This document shows, piece after piece, positions 50,762-59,912 of a stretch of DNA of 64,000 bases. A program made the translations under genes and the position numbers. A model generated the notes under the pieces. That model had not been told where the DNA came from. It worked only from the letters and a program-made list of their open reading frames with translations, and made no database searches. Numbering within the stretch: the stretch's first letter is position 1; each line of letters begins with the position of its first letter. The stretch spans positions 1 to 64,000 of the forward strand of contig JAYQWG010000001.1 in assembly GCA_038150225.1 (NCBI GenBank), in the 5' to 3' direction. Origin of the DNA: Lucifugimonas sp038150225 (GTDB taxonomy: Bacteria > Chloroflexota > Dehalococcoidia > Lucifugimonadales > Lucifugimonadaceae).

Positions 50762-52432
50762 TTACTCTACTGCAACGAGGTAGTCATAATGGGGCTGTCC
50801 CCCCCAAACAACTTCAATTTCAAGATCGCCAAATTTTTCTGTCAATTCTTCTGACAATCGCTGAATCGACTCGGCATTACTGCCGTTTCCCGTGTAAACG
50901 GTGATGATTTCGGCATCTATGGATTTTGCGGTGATCAGCTTGCCGAGAACAAATTCAGTGTCTCTGCCAACGGCGATTATTTCGTCGTCAAATGTGGCGA
51001 ACGTCATTCCGGCTTTGATTTCATGGCCGCCAATCGACACGTCGCGAGACGCTTTGCAAACTCGTCCTTCACCGACCTCTCCAGCAATGTCGATCATTTC
51101 TTCGACATTTTCATCCAGCGATTTGTTGAGATTGAACGCGAGTAATGCTGCTACACCGGTTTGTACTGATCGAGTCGGGACTACTCGGACCGTTTTGTCG
51201 GTCAGTTCATCCACCTGCTCAGCGGCTGCAATGATGTTCTTGTTATTCGGAAGCAGGATTACCTGATCAGACGGGGTTTTCTCGACCGCTTCCAGCAACT
51301 CAGCCACCGAAGGATTCATCGAATCGCCACCTTCGATAACGTAGGTCGCTCCAAGACCAGTGTTTTCGATCAGGTCTGCCATACCTTGTCCGGCTGCAAC
51401 TGCAACAACGGCAATCGAAGGGGAGTCCAACTTCTCAGTGGTGGCGTGCTCAATATCCTCTCGTCGATCAGATGCCCAATCAGCCGCTTGGGTGTCCATA
51501 TTGGATATTTCGATATTTGAGAGAGACCCATACTTGATGCCGGCGCTTAATGCCTCACCAGGGTCCTCCATGTGGACGTGAACTTTCGCAAGTCCTGGCG
51601 CTCCGTCAACGATGGGCGATCGACCGATCCTATCCATATGATCACGAATTCGATCTAAATCGAGGTTTTCAGCTTCGATCGCGAAAACGGTGCAGTAACC
51701 CCAGTCGACTTCTTCGGCTTCGGCTACGAAGTCTGATTTGACCGTGCCTGAGAATTTTCTACCAGAGGGCATCGGGACTTCGATTTCACGGGCGACTGGT
51801 TCAGTGTTGGTGATCGCTCTGACCATTCCGTCGAACATCACGGCGAGTCCGAAGCCGCCCGAATCAACAACTTCCGCTTCTGCTAACACGTCGAGCATTT
51901 CGGGCGTACGACGAACTGCATCGAGTGCATCATCTCTCAACGCTTCAAGAACCTCGAATGCAGAGCTTTCTTCGCGTTCCGACGCCTTCTCGGAGCATTC
52001 TCGATAGATGGTGATCATGGTCCCTTCAACGGGGTTAGGGACTGATTGCTGTGAGAACTCGTAAGCACGACCAAGCGCGACACCCAGGGCAGATGGAGCG
52101 ATGCTGTCGTTACCGTCGGCAACTTGAGCAATGCCTTTGAAAAGCTGAGCCAAAAGCAATCCTGAGTTACCTCGAGCTCCGAGAAGTGAAGCTCTTGCCA
52201 TCTTGGAAGCGAGTTCACTTGCACTTTGGGTGGATGCGTTCACATCCTCAGATTCGACGATTGACCTAAGAGTGAGTGACATGTTCGTACCGGTATCGCC
52301 GTCGGGTACCGGGAACACGTTTAGCGCGTTGATCGTGGGACGATTGGCGAAAAGAGCGTCAGATGCCGCTTGTACCAATCTGAGCAGTAGTGCTGCATCG
52401 ATCAATGCTGTTGTAGAAGGTTTAGCGATCAT
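50762..52432 (-). CDS. fakA: Fatty acid kinase FakA (DAK2/DhaL domain protein)
   Basis: A 556-residue kinase that forms acyl-phosphate from FakB-bound fatty acids for phospholipid synthesis. The N-terminal DhaL domain has NALNVFPVPDGDTGTNM (Mg-ATP aspartates), LLGARGNSGLLLAQ, NPVEGTMITIYRE and VVDSGGFGLAVMFDGM. The middle domain (about 260-340) and C-terminal DegV-related domain (about 350-556) are both present, including QVILLPNNKNIIAAAEQ. The ATG at IAKPSTTALIDA is chosen as the conserved start. An in-frame TTG 60 nt earlier is possible. It is divergent from rpmB, a frequent arrangement. Confidence 0.92.
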   Translation of the reverse strand: MIAKPSTTALIDAALLLRLVQAASDALFANRPTINALNVFPVPDGDTGTNMSLTLRSIVESEDVNASTQSASELASKMARASLLGARGNSGLLLAQLFKGIAQVADGNDSIAPSALGVALGRAYEFSQQSVPNPVEGTMITIYRECSEKASEREESSAFEVLEALRDDALDAVRRTPEMLDVLAEAEVVDSGGFGLAVMFDGMVRAITNTEPVAREIEVPMPSGRKFSGTVKSDFVAEAEEVDWGYCTVFAIEAENLDLDRIRDHMDRIGRSPIVDGAPGLAKVHVHMEDPGEALSAGIKYGSLSNIEISNMDTQAADWASDRREDIEHATTEKLDSPSIAVVAVAAGQGMADLIENTGLGATYVIEGGDSMNPSVAELLEAVEKTPSDQVILLPNNKNIIAAAEQVDELTDKTVRVVPTRSVQTGVAALLAFNLNKSLDENVEEMIDIAGEVGEGRVCKASRDVSIGGHEIKAGMTFATFDDEIIAVGRDTEFVLGKLITAKSIDAEIITVYTGNGSNAESIQRLSEELTEKFGDLEIEVVWGGQPHYDYLVAVE

Positions 52433-52654
52433 TCCTTTGATTCTGGAGAATCTGGCGAAATTAGCGCGCGGGTACTCCGATACTCCAGCCAAAACTCTCC
52501 TCCACAGGCATTAATTCCTGTTGTTCGCGCTACTACTGCATGTTAATCTAAAAAGCTGGAATTCGACACGTAACCGATCTGGTCAACTGATCCAAAGTTG
52601 TGTGAATTGAGTTCTTTCCCTACATTCAGGAATATTTCGAAAGTATCTGAAGTC

Positions 52655-52879
52655 ATGCCAAGCGCTGATCAAATAAGAGCAAAACTGGGTCTTGGACCAC
52701 GACCCAAGCCGATGTTCGGTCACAACCGATCACACGCACTTAACGCAACTCGAAAAATCTCGAAGCCAAACCTGCAGAACCGCTGGGTTGTTATCGATGG
52801 ACAGCGATACCGAGTAAAGCTGACCGCTCGTGAGCTTCGAACCCTCGACAAGCGTGGAGTTTCTCTGGCCATCGATTAG
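52655..52879 (+). CDS. rpmB: 50S ribosomal protein L28
   Basis: A 74-residue bL28. KPMFGHNRSHALNATRK is the conserved core, followed by PNLQNRW and RYRVKLTARELRTLDKRG. The usual N-terminal C-x2-G zinc-ribbon start is replaced by a short helix (PSADQIRAKLGLGP), so this is a cysteine-free type. The ATG is preferred over an in-frame start 57 nt upstream because the extension is not L28-like. A strong terminator follows 22 nt later. Confidence 0.92.
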   Translation: MPSADQIRAKLGLGPRPKPMFGHNRSHALNATRKISKPNLQNRWVVIDGQRYRVKLTARELRTLDKRGVSLAID

Positions 52880-52900
52880 GCGATGGTTCTATATGCATTG

Positions 52901-52930
52901 AAACCCTTCTCACCCGAGAAGGGTTTTTTG
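52901..52930 (+). terminator. Rho-independent terminator after rpmB
   Basis: A perfect 11-bp stem (AAACCCTTCTC and its complement) closes an ACCC loop and is followed by a T run. It lies 10 nt before the -10 element of the next gene. Confidence 0.93.
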
Positions 52931-52935
52931 TTGTC

Positions 52936-52941
52936 TAAAAT
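52936..52941 (+). promoter_or_regulatory. -10 element for leaderless start
   Basis: TAAAAT lies 6 nt before the ATG of the HAD gene with no ribosome binding site. The preceding terminator means the gene needs its own promoter. Confidence 0.5.
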
Positions 52942-52947
52942 TTCCTC

Positions 52948-53613
52948 ATGATGATCAATCCGAAATTCACCGCCGCCTTTTTCGATCTTGACGGCACATT
53001 GGTCGACACAGGCCCACCGCACAGGCAGGCAGAGTTGCAAACTCTCAACGCCTACGGCATTCCTGAGATTGCACCGGACCACCCGATTACGTTCGGAAAA
53101 GGAGTGATCCCTGGAGTTCAACTTGTTGCTGAACACTACGGAATCGAAGACCAGGAAGCTCTTCTCGCTGAGTATGTGAAGCAATGGCATTTGGTGACCG
53201 CCAACGGTATTGAAATGTTGCCGGGTGCCAAAGACGCCGTGACCAGCGCGGTCGTCTACGGAGCTTCTGTAGGGCTGGTTACGTCGGGTGACAGCAAATA
53301 CGCCAATGCTTTCATTGAGAAATCTGGGCTGGCCGAATCTTTTTCGACCGTCGTGACGCTGGATGACGTTACAAACATGAAACCTCACCCCGAGCCCTAT
53401 CTGACCGCCGCCGAGAACCTGGACGTTCAACCAGCCCATTGTCTTGTGTTCGAGGACTCAGAGACCGGATTTAGATCGGCAAGAGCGGCAGGGATGACAA
53501 GCGTAGGTGTTGGCGCTGTTGACATCGAGCTATCTGAGTCCGAAGAGCGAGGACCAGATATGGCTATCCAGTCGTTCGTAGGGTTCGATATTTGGGGTGT
53601 GCGACCCCGATAG
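52948..53613 (+). CDS. HAD-family phosphatase, phosphoglycolate phosphatase-like
   Basis: A 221-residue HAD-IA hydrolase. Motif I is FFDLDGTLVDTGPPHRQAE, motif II GLVTSGDSKYANAF, motif III NMKPHPEPYLTAAE, and motif IV VFEDSETGFRSARAAGM. The cap-domain pattern is shared with phosphoglycolate phosphatases and beta-phosphoglucomutases; without the catalytic residues specific to the mutase, phosphatase activity is favoured. It is probably leaderless. It is convergent with rpe, the stops being 2 nt apart. Confidence 0.87.
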   Translation: MMINPKFTAAFFDLDGTLVDTGPPHRQAELQTLNAYGIPEIAPDHPITFGKGVIPGVQLVAEHYGIEDQEALLAEYVKQWHLVTANGIEMLPGAKDAVTSAVVYGASVGLVTSGDSKYANAFIEKSGLAESFSTVVTLDDVTNMKPHPEPYLTAAENLDVQPAHCLVFEDSETGFRSARAAGMTSVGVGAVDIELSESEERGPDMAIQSFVGFDIWGVRPR

Positions 53614-53615
53614 GA

Positions 53616-54281
53616 CTACGAACCGGCGGCTCGAATTGCCTCGATACCGATCTTCATTCCGTCGGGGTGGTTGAACACACCAGTACCGGATATAAGCGTC
53701 GTCGCTCCAGCATCGATGACTCCGCCAGCAGTGTCGACCTTGATGCCGCCGTCTACTGCGATTTCCAGTTCGTGGCTTGCCAGTCGTGCCATGTCCTTCA
53801 GCTCTTCGATCTTCGGGAGCATTTCCGGCATGAACGACTGCCCCCCGAATCCGGGCTCAACAGTCATAACGAGCACACGCTCAATTAGTGGCAATGCCGA
53901 CTGAATTACTGAAGCAGGTGTGTCAGGTTTGAGCGATACGGCTGCTGACATACCTGCCACACGAGCATCACCAAGAGAGGCTTCTAGGTCATCGCACGCT
54001 TCTACGTGCATCGTGAAAATGTCACCACCCGCATCTGCAAATTCTCGAGCGTAACGGGCTGGCTCGACGACCATCATGTGAACATCAATTGGGAGTTTCG
54101 TGAGCGGTCGAATTGCTTCCAGAACCGGAATTCCAACTGTGATGTTTGGCACGAAACTACCGTCCATCACATCAAAGTGCAATTCATCTGCACCAGCCTC
54201 TTCAACGGCCGCGATCGAGTCGGCAAGATGGGCGAAATCTGCCGCAAGAAGAGATGGAGATACTTTGATGAGTGGAGCCAT
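53616..54281 (-). CDS. rpe: Ribulose-phosphate 3-epimerase
   Basis: A 221-residue TIM-barrel epimerase that interconverts ribulose 5-phosphate and xylulose 5-phosphate in the pentose phosphate pathway. Active-site segments are SPSLLAADFAHL, ELHFDVMDGSFVPN, PIDVHMMVVEPARY, TVEPGFGGQSFMPE and AVDGGIKVD. All metal ligands (His, Asp, His, Asp) are present. Its ATG is 6 nt after the GDPD stop on the same strand, so it is the last gene of the argG-argH-GDPD-rpe run. Confidence 0.95.
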   Translation of the reverse strand: MAPLIKVSPSLLAADFAHLADSIAAVEEAGADELHFDVMDGSFVPNITVGIPVLEAIRPLTKLPIDVHMMVVEPARYAREFADAGGDIFTMHVEACDDLEASLGDARVAGMSAAVSLKPDTPASVIQSALPLIERVLVMTVEPGFGGQSFMPEMLPKIEELKDMARLASHELEIAVDGGIKVDTAGGVIDAGATTLISGTGVFNHPDGMKIGIEAIRAAGS

Positions 54282-54287
54282 TACGGG

Positions 54288-55022
54288 TTACCCGAGTCGT
54301 TCTGCGAGTGCGTCGGGATGGTACGACATGATCGTGTCGGCTCCTGCGTTCGCAGCGGCAACCATAGCCTCAACGTCGTCCATGATGCCAGGACCTGAAG
54401 CAATGATTTTCTTGCCACCCTCGTGAGCCTGTGCGACTTCCTCGGCTGAAATTGGGTAGCGGACGTAAATCCAGTTCGAATATGGGTCTGAAATTGCCAT
54501 CGGAAGTTCAGGAGCTGTGTTTGCAACAGTGGCGCACTGGAAATCTGAGCTTCCTTCGTAGAACCGCCTTCGTACGTCCACTGAAAGATGAATCAGACCG
54601 AAGCCAACGGTCTTACCCATCAGACCGCGTTCATCGAGCGCTCGACAAATCTTGTTGATGCTGCCGGGAGGCAGGGTTTTTAGCTCAATTGCGAGAGTCG
54701 TATCCGAGGTTCCGTGGTCTCGAACGATGTCCAGCGTCTCTTCCAGAGTTGGAATCTTTTCACCCGCGAACTTTTCGTCCCACCAACTACCTGCATCCAG
54801 CTCTCGTAGTTCGGCGAGAGTCATTGCTTCAACACGACCCGAGCCGTTCGTGGTGCGGTCTACGGTGTCGTCATGGACCACTACGAGTTCGTCATCCGAC
54901 GTTCCTCGGAGGTCAATCTCTATCGCCATGCCTTTTTTGAGTGCAGCTTTGAATGCTGCAAGCGTGTTTTCCGGGTACACCTCGTCGAGACCGCGGTGCG
55001 CAATGATTACTGGTGAGCTCAT
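54288..55022 (-). CDS. Glycerophosphodiester phosphodiesterase
   Basis: A 244-residue GDPD-family TIM-barrel enzyme. The catalytic HRG is in IIAHRGLDEVYPENTLAAF, metal ligands are in EIDLRGTSDDELVVVHDD, and LAIELKTLPPG completes the site. It splits glycerophosphodiesters from phospholipid turnover to glycerol 3-phosphate and alcohol. There is no signal peptide, so it is cytoplasmic. It lies between argH (56 nt) and rpe (6 nt) on the same strand. Confidence 0.92.
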   Translation of the reverse strand: MSSPVIIAHRGLDEVYPENTLAAFKAALKKGMAIEIDLRGTSDDELVVVHDDTVDRTTNGSGRVEAMTLAELRELDAGSWWDEKFAGEKIPTLEETLDIVRDHGTSDTTLAIELKTLPPGSINKICRALDERGLMGKTVGFGLIHLSVDVRRRFYEGSSDFQCATVANTAPELPMAISDPYSNWIYVRYPISAEEVAQAHEGGKKIIASGPGIMDDVEAMVAAANAGADTIMSYHPDALAERLG

Positions 55023-55078
55023 GTTTGTTAGTTGGGATTACTTGATCAGGAAAAGTTTTCGACGGACAAAATATCCGA

Positions 55079-56470
55079 TTATTCAGCGTCCGACAGCAGT
55101 TCTTTGGCCTCTTTGATGGCTTCTCTGACCTGGTTAGGAGCTGTTCCGCCCGGTACATCACGAGCGGCAACAGCTGATTCGAGAGTGATTTCCATCACAC
55201 CTTCGTCGAATAGGTCAGAAGCACGCTGGAAGTCTTCGAGAGTTAACTCCCCAAAGCCAATACCGTCTGCAATGCACTGCTTCGAAAGCTCTGACACGGC
55301 AATATATGCCTCGCGGAACGGAACTCCCTTACCAACCAGGTAGTCCGCAATGTCTGTTGCCAACACAAAGCTCTTTTCTGCTGCCTGACGCATGCGGTCA
55401 GTGTTCACAGCCATCCCAGAGATCATGCCGGCGGCAGATTCAAGAGAAGTAATTACCGTGTCAGCGGCGTCGAATAGGCCTTCTTTATCTTCCTGGAGGT
55501 CGCGGTTATATGTCAGTGGTAGTCCTTTGATTGTGGTCAGCAGACCCATTAGAGAGCCGTAGACACGACCCGTCTTCCCGCGAACTAATTCAGCAAAGTC
55601 CGGATTTCTCTTTTGCGGCATGATGCTTGAGCCCGACGTGTATTCGTCAGAGAGTTTGATGAACCCGAACTCATCGGAAGACCAAATGATTAGTTCTTCC
55701 GACAGGCGCGAAAGATGAGCCATAGCTAAGGATGCCGAAGTAAGGAACTCAACAATGAAATCGCGGTCAGAAACCGCGTCCATTGAGTTGCGTGATATTT
55801 CGCTGAAATCGAGTTGCTCTGCCACCCAGTCGCGGTCGATCGGGTATGGAACCCCTGCCATCGCGCCCGAGCCAAGCGTCATTACATCGGCTGACTCAGC
55901 AGCTTGAGCAAAGCGAGTTGAGTCGCGGTCGAACATTTCGAAGTACGCCATCAGGTGATGGGCGAGAACGACCGGCTGCCCGCGCTGCAGGTGCGTGTAC
56001 CCAGGAAGAATTGTGTCGACGTGTTTTTCAGCGAGATCAACGAGAGCATGTTGTAGCTCAACACATGCGTCAAAAGCGCGACCGCACGCGACTTGCGTCC
56101 AGAGGCGCGTGTCCGTAGACACCTGGTCGTTGCGTGAACGGGCAGTATGAAGGCGTCCTGCTGCTTCGCCAATCAACTCATAAAGACGCGACTCCACGTT
56201 CATGTGAATGTCTTCGAGCTCATATTTCCACTCGAATTCACCCGCGTCGATTTCATCTCCGATCTTCGTAAGACCTTCGACAATTTTCTCGGCTTCGTTT
56301 TGCTCAATGATGCCCTGACGACCCAGCATTCGAGCGTGTGCGATCGATCCCATGATGTCTTCCCTGTACATACGGGAGTCGTAATGGACCGATACGGTGA
56401 AGTCGCTTGCCAGCTCGCTTCCGCGAGCCGCTGCGGCGGGATTGTTCTTATTGTTCGAATTACTGGACAT
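55079..56470 (-). CDS. argH: Argininosuccinate lyase
   Basis: A 463-residue fumarase/aspartase-superfamily enzyme that releases arginine and fumarate from argininosuccinate. AARGSELASDFTVSVHYDSRM is the N-terminal substrate region. TARSRNDQVSTDTRLW, TILPGYTHLQRGQPV and the superfamily signature GSSIMPQKRNPD are intact, with the catalytic serine in the signature loop. Length is normal. It is encoded 92 nt after argG on the same strand. An N-terminal Asn/Lys-rich tail (SSNSNNKNN) is not conserved, and a later start is possible. Confidence 0.95.
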   Translation of the reverse strand: MSSNSNNKNNPAAAARGSELASDFTVSVHYDSRMYREDIMGSIAHARMLGRQGIIEQNEAEKIVEGLTKIGDEIDAGEFEWKYELEDIHMNVESRLYELIGEAAGRLHTARSRNDQVSTDTRLWTQVACGRAFDACVELQHALVDLAEKHVDTILPGYTHLQRGQPVVLAHHLMAYFEMFDRDSTRFAQAAESADVMTLGSGAMAGVPYPIDRDWVAEQLDFSEISRNSMDAVSDRDFIVEFLTSASLAMAHLSRLSEELIIWSSDEFGFIKLSDEYTSGSSIMPQKRNPDFAELVRGKTGRVYGSLMGLLTTIKGLPLTYNRDLQEDKEGLFDAADTVITSLESAAGMISGMAVNTDRMRQAAEKSFVLATDIADYLVGKGVPFREAYIAVSELSKQCIADGIGFGELTLEDFQRASDLFDEGVMEITLESAVAARDVPGGTAPNQVREAIKEAKELLSDAE

Positions 56471-56562
56471 TTTTTACTCAGAAAAGAATAGGGCGCAGTG
56501 GAGTTCTGCACCCATCATTATCGTTGTAGTCGGGAAAGAGGTTCTTAGCTCTATCTCAACTC

Positions 56563-57786
56563 TTATCGGGCGTCGTGGAAGGTCTGCTTTCGTGCCTGGG
56601 TTCGAGCCGACAGTGAGTAAATGTCAATAAACCCGGTTGCTGCAGCGTGATCGAATGCATCTTCCGACGAGTACGTGGCGAGGTCGAAGTCGTACAACGA
56701 GAACGGCGAACGGCGTCCGACAACAATGCACGATCCCTTGTGCAGGCGAACGCGAACGTCTCCGGTCGAGAATTCGTGTGCCGAGTCCACGAATGCATCA
56801 ATGTTTACCCGCAGTTCTGTGAACCAGCGTCCGTCGTAGACCATGTCGGAGTAAAGCTGAGAAAGATTCTCTTTAACCCGCTGTTGCTCACGAGACATGG
56901 TCGATGTTTCGAGCGCCTTGAGGGCGGTGTGAAGAACGACCGCAGCAGGAGTCTCGTAAACCTCGCGAGACTTGATTCCGACCAAGCGGTTTTCAACGTG
57001 GTCAATCCGACCAACGCCATGCTCGCCAGCAAGGTCGTTCAAAGTCGCGATTAGTTCAACACCAGACTTTGCCGAACCATCAAGACTGACCGGAATTCCC
57101 TTTTCAAAGCCAATAGAAATTTCAACTGGTTCGTCCGGGGTGTCTGAGATTTGCTTGGTCCACGAGAAGGCGTCTTCCGGTGGAGCCAACCATGTGTCTT
57201 CGAGGTCTTCGCCTTCGATTGCTTGACCCCACAAGTTGCGGTCGATTGAGTAGACGCGTTGGTCGTCACCGACTTCACGAAGTTCAAGACCTGCCTTCTG
57301 GGCGTAGAGCTTTTCTTCGTCACGAGTCATGCCCCATTCGCGTGCAGGAGCAATGATCTTCAGTGGATCACCGTGAGCGGCGAGAGTCATGATTCCTGCG
57401 TCGAACCGTACCTGGTCGTTACCTTTGCCGGTACAACCGTGAGCGACAGCGGTTGCCCCAACCTGGCGTGCAGCTTCAACAAGCTTTTTTGCCATGAGAG
57501 GGCGACCGAGAGCTGTCGAAAGTGCGTAAACGCCTTCGTACATTGCGCCGGCTTTCAGACCCGGCCAGATGTACTCGTTGATGAACTCCTCTCGTACATC
57601 CCAGATCAAAGAGTCGAGTGCGCCAGCTGTGGCTGCTCGTTCTTTTACTCCAACGATTTCTGGTCCAGCACCGAGGTCGACGGTGAGCGTGATGACGTCC
57701 ATGTCGTACTGCTCTTGGATCCAGACGGTTGAGATTGTGGAGTCCATGCCCCCGCTGTAAGCGAGAACACACTTTTCTCTGGCCAT
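56563..57786 (-). CDS. argG: Argininosuccinate synthase
   Basis: A 407-residue enzyme that joins citrulline and aspartate with ATP. The PP-loop motif AYSGGMDST begins at residue 9. ALGRPLMAKKLVE, VAHGCTGKGNDQVRFD and APAREWGMTRDEE are family segments, and VGIKSREVYETPAAV lies near the tetramer helix. Full length. The first gene of the minus-strand argG-argH-GDPD-rpe group. No ArgR-type operator was recognised upstream. Confidence 0.95.
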   Translation of the reverse strand: MAREKCVLAYSGGMDSTISTVWIQEQYDMDVITLTVDLGAGPEIVGVKERAATAGALDSLIWDVREEFINEYIWPGLKAGAMYEGVYALSTALGRPLMAKKLVEAARQVGATAVAHGCTGKGNDQVRFDAGIMTLAAHGDPLKIIAPAREWGMTRDEEKLYAQKAGLELREVGDDQRVYSIDRNLWGQAIEGEDLEDTWLAPPEDAFSWTKQISDTPDEPVEISIGFEKGIPVSLDGSAKSGVELIATLNDLAGEHGVGRIDHVENRLVGIKSREVYETPAAVVLHTALKALETSTMSREQQRVKENLSQLYSDMVYDGRWFTELRVNIDAFVDSAHEFSTGDVRVRLHKGSCIVVGRRSPFSLYDFDLATYSSEDAFDHAAATGFIDIYSLSARTQARKQTFHDAR

Positions 57787-57887
57787 GGTTGAGTTCGATT
57801 CCTGTTTAGATGAGTTTTATTTGCCGCCTCACGCGAACGACAACCGGTCCATTCTCTCGCCAGAAGGCGCGAATGTCATCCTGTTTA

Positions 57888-58238
57888 TTAATCCACCTGC
57901 GCAGGCATCCACTTCTCTGCCCAGTCTTTTAGGGCGTCGAACACAGGTGAGAGTTCGCATGCCATCTCGGTGGCGTTGTACTCAACGAGCACAGGGCGAG
58001 TCGATGCGTAGACTTTTCGCTCGATCAAGCCGATATCTTCAAGCTCTGCGAGCCGTTGCGAGAGAACGCGGTCGGATATTCCCTCAACAGCAGTCTTGAT
58101 CTCAGAAAAACGAACTGGTTTTTCCATGAGTGAAGTGAGGACAAGACCGGACCAGCGACGTGCAAGGAGTTCCATTGCCGCTTCGTAGTGTGTACAAAGT
58201 GCGGATGTACTTGAGTGTTCGGTTGCGGTATTAGCCAT
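57888..58238 (-). CDS. HxlR-family transcriptional regulator
   Basis: A 116-residue winged-helix regulator. AMELLARRWSGLVLTSLMEKPVRFSEIK is the HxlR signature helix-turn-helix, and ISDRVLSQRLAELEDIGLIER is the recognition helix and wing. One cysteine (C15) precedes the first helix, where HxlR-type redox or aldehyde sensors often carry their reactive Cys. Target genes are not known. It is upstream of argG on the same strand, 101 nt away, but arginine control is not a usual role for this family. Confidence 0.9.
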   Translation of the reverse strand: MANTATEHSSTSALCTHYEAAMELLARRWSGLVLTSLMEKPVRFSEIKTAVEGISDRVLSQRLAELEDIGLIERKVYASTRPVLVEYNATEMACELSPVFDALKDWAEKWMPAQVD

Positions 58239-58556
58239 GTTGCCAATAAGTCTACACGCACAGGAAGTAACTAACTAATAGTAAGTATTGAGGATATATT
58301 GGAATTAATTCTGTTACGTCCCAGGCTGGTTTCTCAGTTGTCATCCCGACCGAAACGGAGGGATCTGGTCGGAAAACTGGTTTGATTGTTGCTAACGAAG
58401 ATAATGAGTTCTTGCAGTCCCAGGATCGTTCGTTGGTGCCCGCGTTGGATGTCAAAATCCCTCCGCGTCGGTCGAGATGACCAGATTCCATTGAGAGCAA
58501 AAAAAGCCCGAGGTATGAACACCTCGGGCTTCGTTTACTTATTCGAAGTACGCTAA
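58239..58556. other. Intergenic region between argD and the HxlR regulator
   Basis: A 318-bp stretch. It holds a degenerate relative of the dispersed repeat (GTCATCCCGACCG... GGATC at about 58340-58370) and the argD terminator. Short open frames here have no family features. Confidence 0.6.
58499..58531 (-). terminator. Rho-independent terminator of the argJ-argB-plsY-argD run
   Basis: The stem AAGCCCGAGGT with its complement closes a 6-nt loop. On the minus strand it is followed by seven T, the right orientation to end transcription after argD. Confidence 0.9.
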
Positions 58557-59759
58557 CTACGCGCCAGTCTCAGCAAGCACACGATCAAGAATATCGACTG
58601 CTTCATCGATCTCTTCGCGAGACACGTTGAGCGGGGGCATGAACCTGATCATGTTCGGACGAACTGCGTTGATTAGAAGACCTTCGTCTAATGCCTTCGC
58701 GACAGTCGCACCTGAAATTTCCTTGTTCATCTGCAGAGCGATGAGCAATCCCATCCCGCGTACTTCGGTGATGAAATCGTATTTCTCCGCGAGAGCCTGC
58801 AACTTGCCACGGAAGTAAACACCTGTCTCTTCAGCGAGAGCAGGTATGTCCTCATCGACCATGACCTTTGCTGCTGCGGAGCCCGCTGCAGTGGTTAAAG
58901 CGTTCCCACCGAAAGTCGAACCATGGTCGCCCGGTTCAAGAACTGAGCAGAACTCCTTGGTCGTGAACGCTCCGAGCGGTGCGCCTGAACCAAGTGCTTT
59001 CGCCAGAGTCATAACGTCAGGCTCGACGCCAGGGAACTGCTGGTAACCAAACAACGTTCCAATTCGTCCCATTCCGGTTTGAACTTCATCAAGCATGAAC
59101 AAAATGTTCTTCTCATGGCAGAAGTCCATCACATCCTTGAGATAGTTCTCGTCAGGAATGTTGACTCCACCTTCACCTTGAACAGGTTCAAGTAGAACTG
59201 CACAGGTCTTACCTTCAACGTAGGCATCTTTGATTGCCTGAACATCGTTGTACGGCACATTCACAAACCCTGGCATTAGTGGCTTCCAGTTGTCCTGGTA
59301 ATGAGGTTGGCCGGTGGCCGCCATCATTGCCTGGGTGCGACCGTGGAACGAGTCGAGAGTCGTGATGATCTCGTACGCACCGTTCAGCTTCAGCTTGCCC
59401 CACTTACGAGCAACCTTGCATGCACCTTCGTTCGCCTCTGCGCCTGAGTTGCAGAAGAAGACACGATCAACGTCAGAGTTGTCGACAATGATCTGTGCCA
59501 GTGGAAGCTGCGGTGTTGTGTAGAACAGGTTCGACATTTGCAGGATCTTTCCTGCCTGGTCGCGAATAGCCTCGGTCACTGCCGGGTGATTGTGCCCCAA
59601 GTTGAGAACTGCCCAGCCCGCGGTGAAATCGAGGTAGCTCTTGTCATCGTTGTCGAATACTCGAGTACCTTCACCTCGTACCAGTACCGGTGGCATTCGG
59701 TTAACCACCTGCATGTAGTACTTGGATTCAAGGTCCTTGTACTCAGCTGAGCTAGTCAT
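58557..59759 (-). CDS. argD: Acetylornithine aminotransferase-like (class III)
   Basis: A 400-residue class III PLP aminotransferase. GEGTRVFDNDDKSYLDFTAG is the N-terminal substrate region. CNSGAEANEGACKVARKWG binds the PLP phosphate, FMLDEVQTGMGRIG is the aspartate motif, TLAKALGSGAPLGAF carries the PLP lysine, and HGSTFGGNALTTAAG closes the site. Placement with argJ, argB, argG and argH supports N-acetylornithine aminotransferase. Relatives also act on succinylornithine or GABA. The third ATG is chosen because GGAGAG precedes it; two upstream ATGs would add seven residues. Confidence 0.9.
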   Translation of the reverse strand: MTSSAEYKDLESKYYMQVVNRMPPVLVRGEGTRVFDNDDKSYLDFTAGWAVLNLGHNHPAVTEAIRDQAGKILQMSNLFYTTPQLPLAQIIVDNSDVDRVFFCNSGAEANEGACKVARKWGKLKLNGAYEIITTLDSFHGRTQAMMAATGQPHYQDNWKPLMPGFVNVPYNDVQAIKDAYVEGKTCAVLLEPVQGEGGVNIPDENYLKDVMDFCHEKNILFMLDEVQTGMGRIGTLFGYQQFPGVEPDVMTLAKALGSGAPLGAFTTKEFCSVLEPGDHGSTFGGNALTTAAGSAAAKVMVDEDIPALAEETGVYFRGKLQALAEKYDFITEVRGMGLLIALQMNKEISGATVAKALDEGLLINAVRPNMIRFMPPLNVSREEIDEAVDILDRVLAETGA

Positions 59760-59912
59760 CTTTCTCTCCATGGGCTTCATTCAAATTCTGTGAAGTCCCC
59801 AGTGTTACATACCGCGATCTGCGAAAAGCTGCCCGAATTAATTCAGTTCGAACACCGCCTAAAAAAAGCGGAACGAGAAATATATCGCAGTAGTGACGGG
59901 TTTGGGTCGAAT

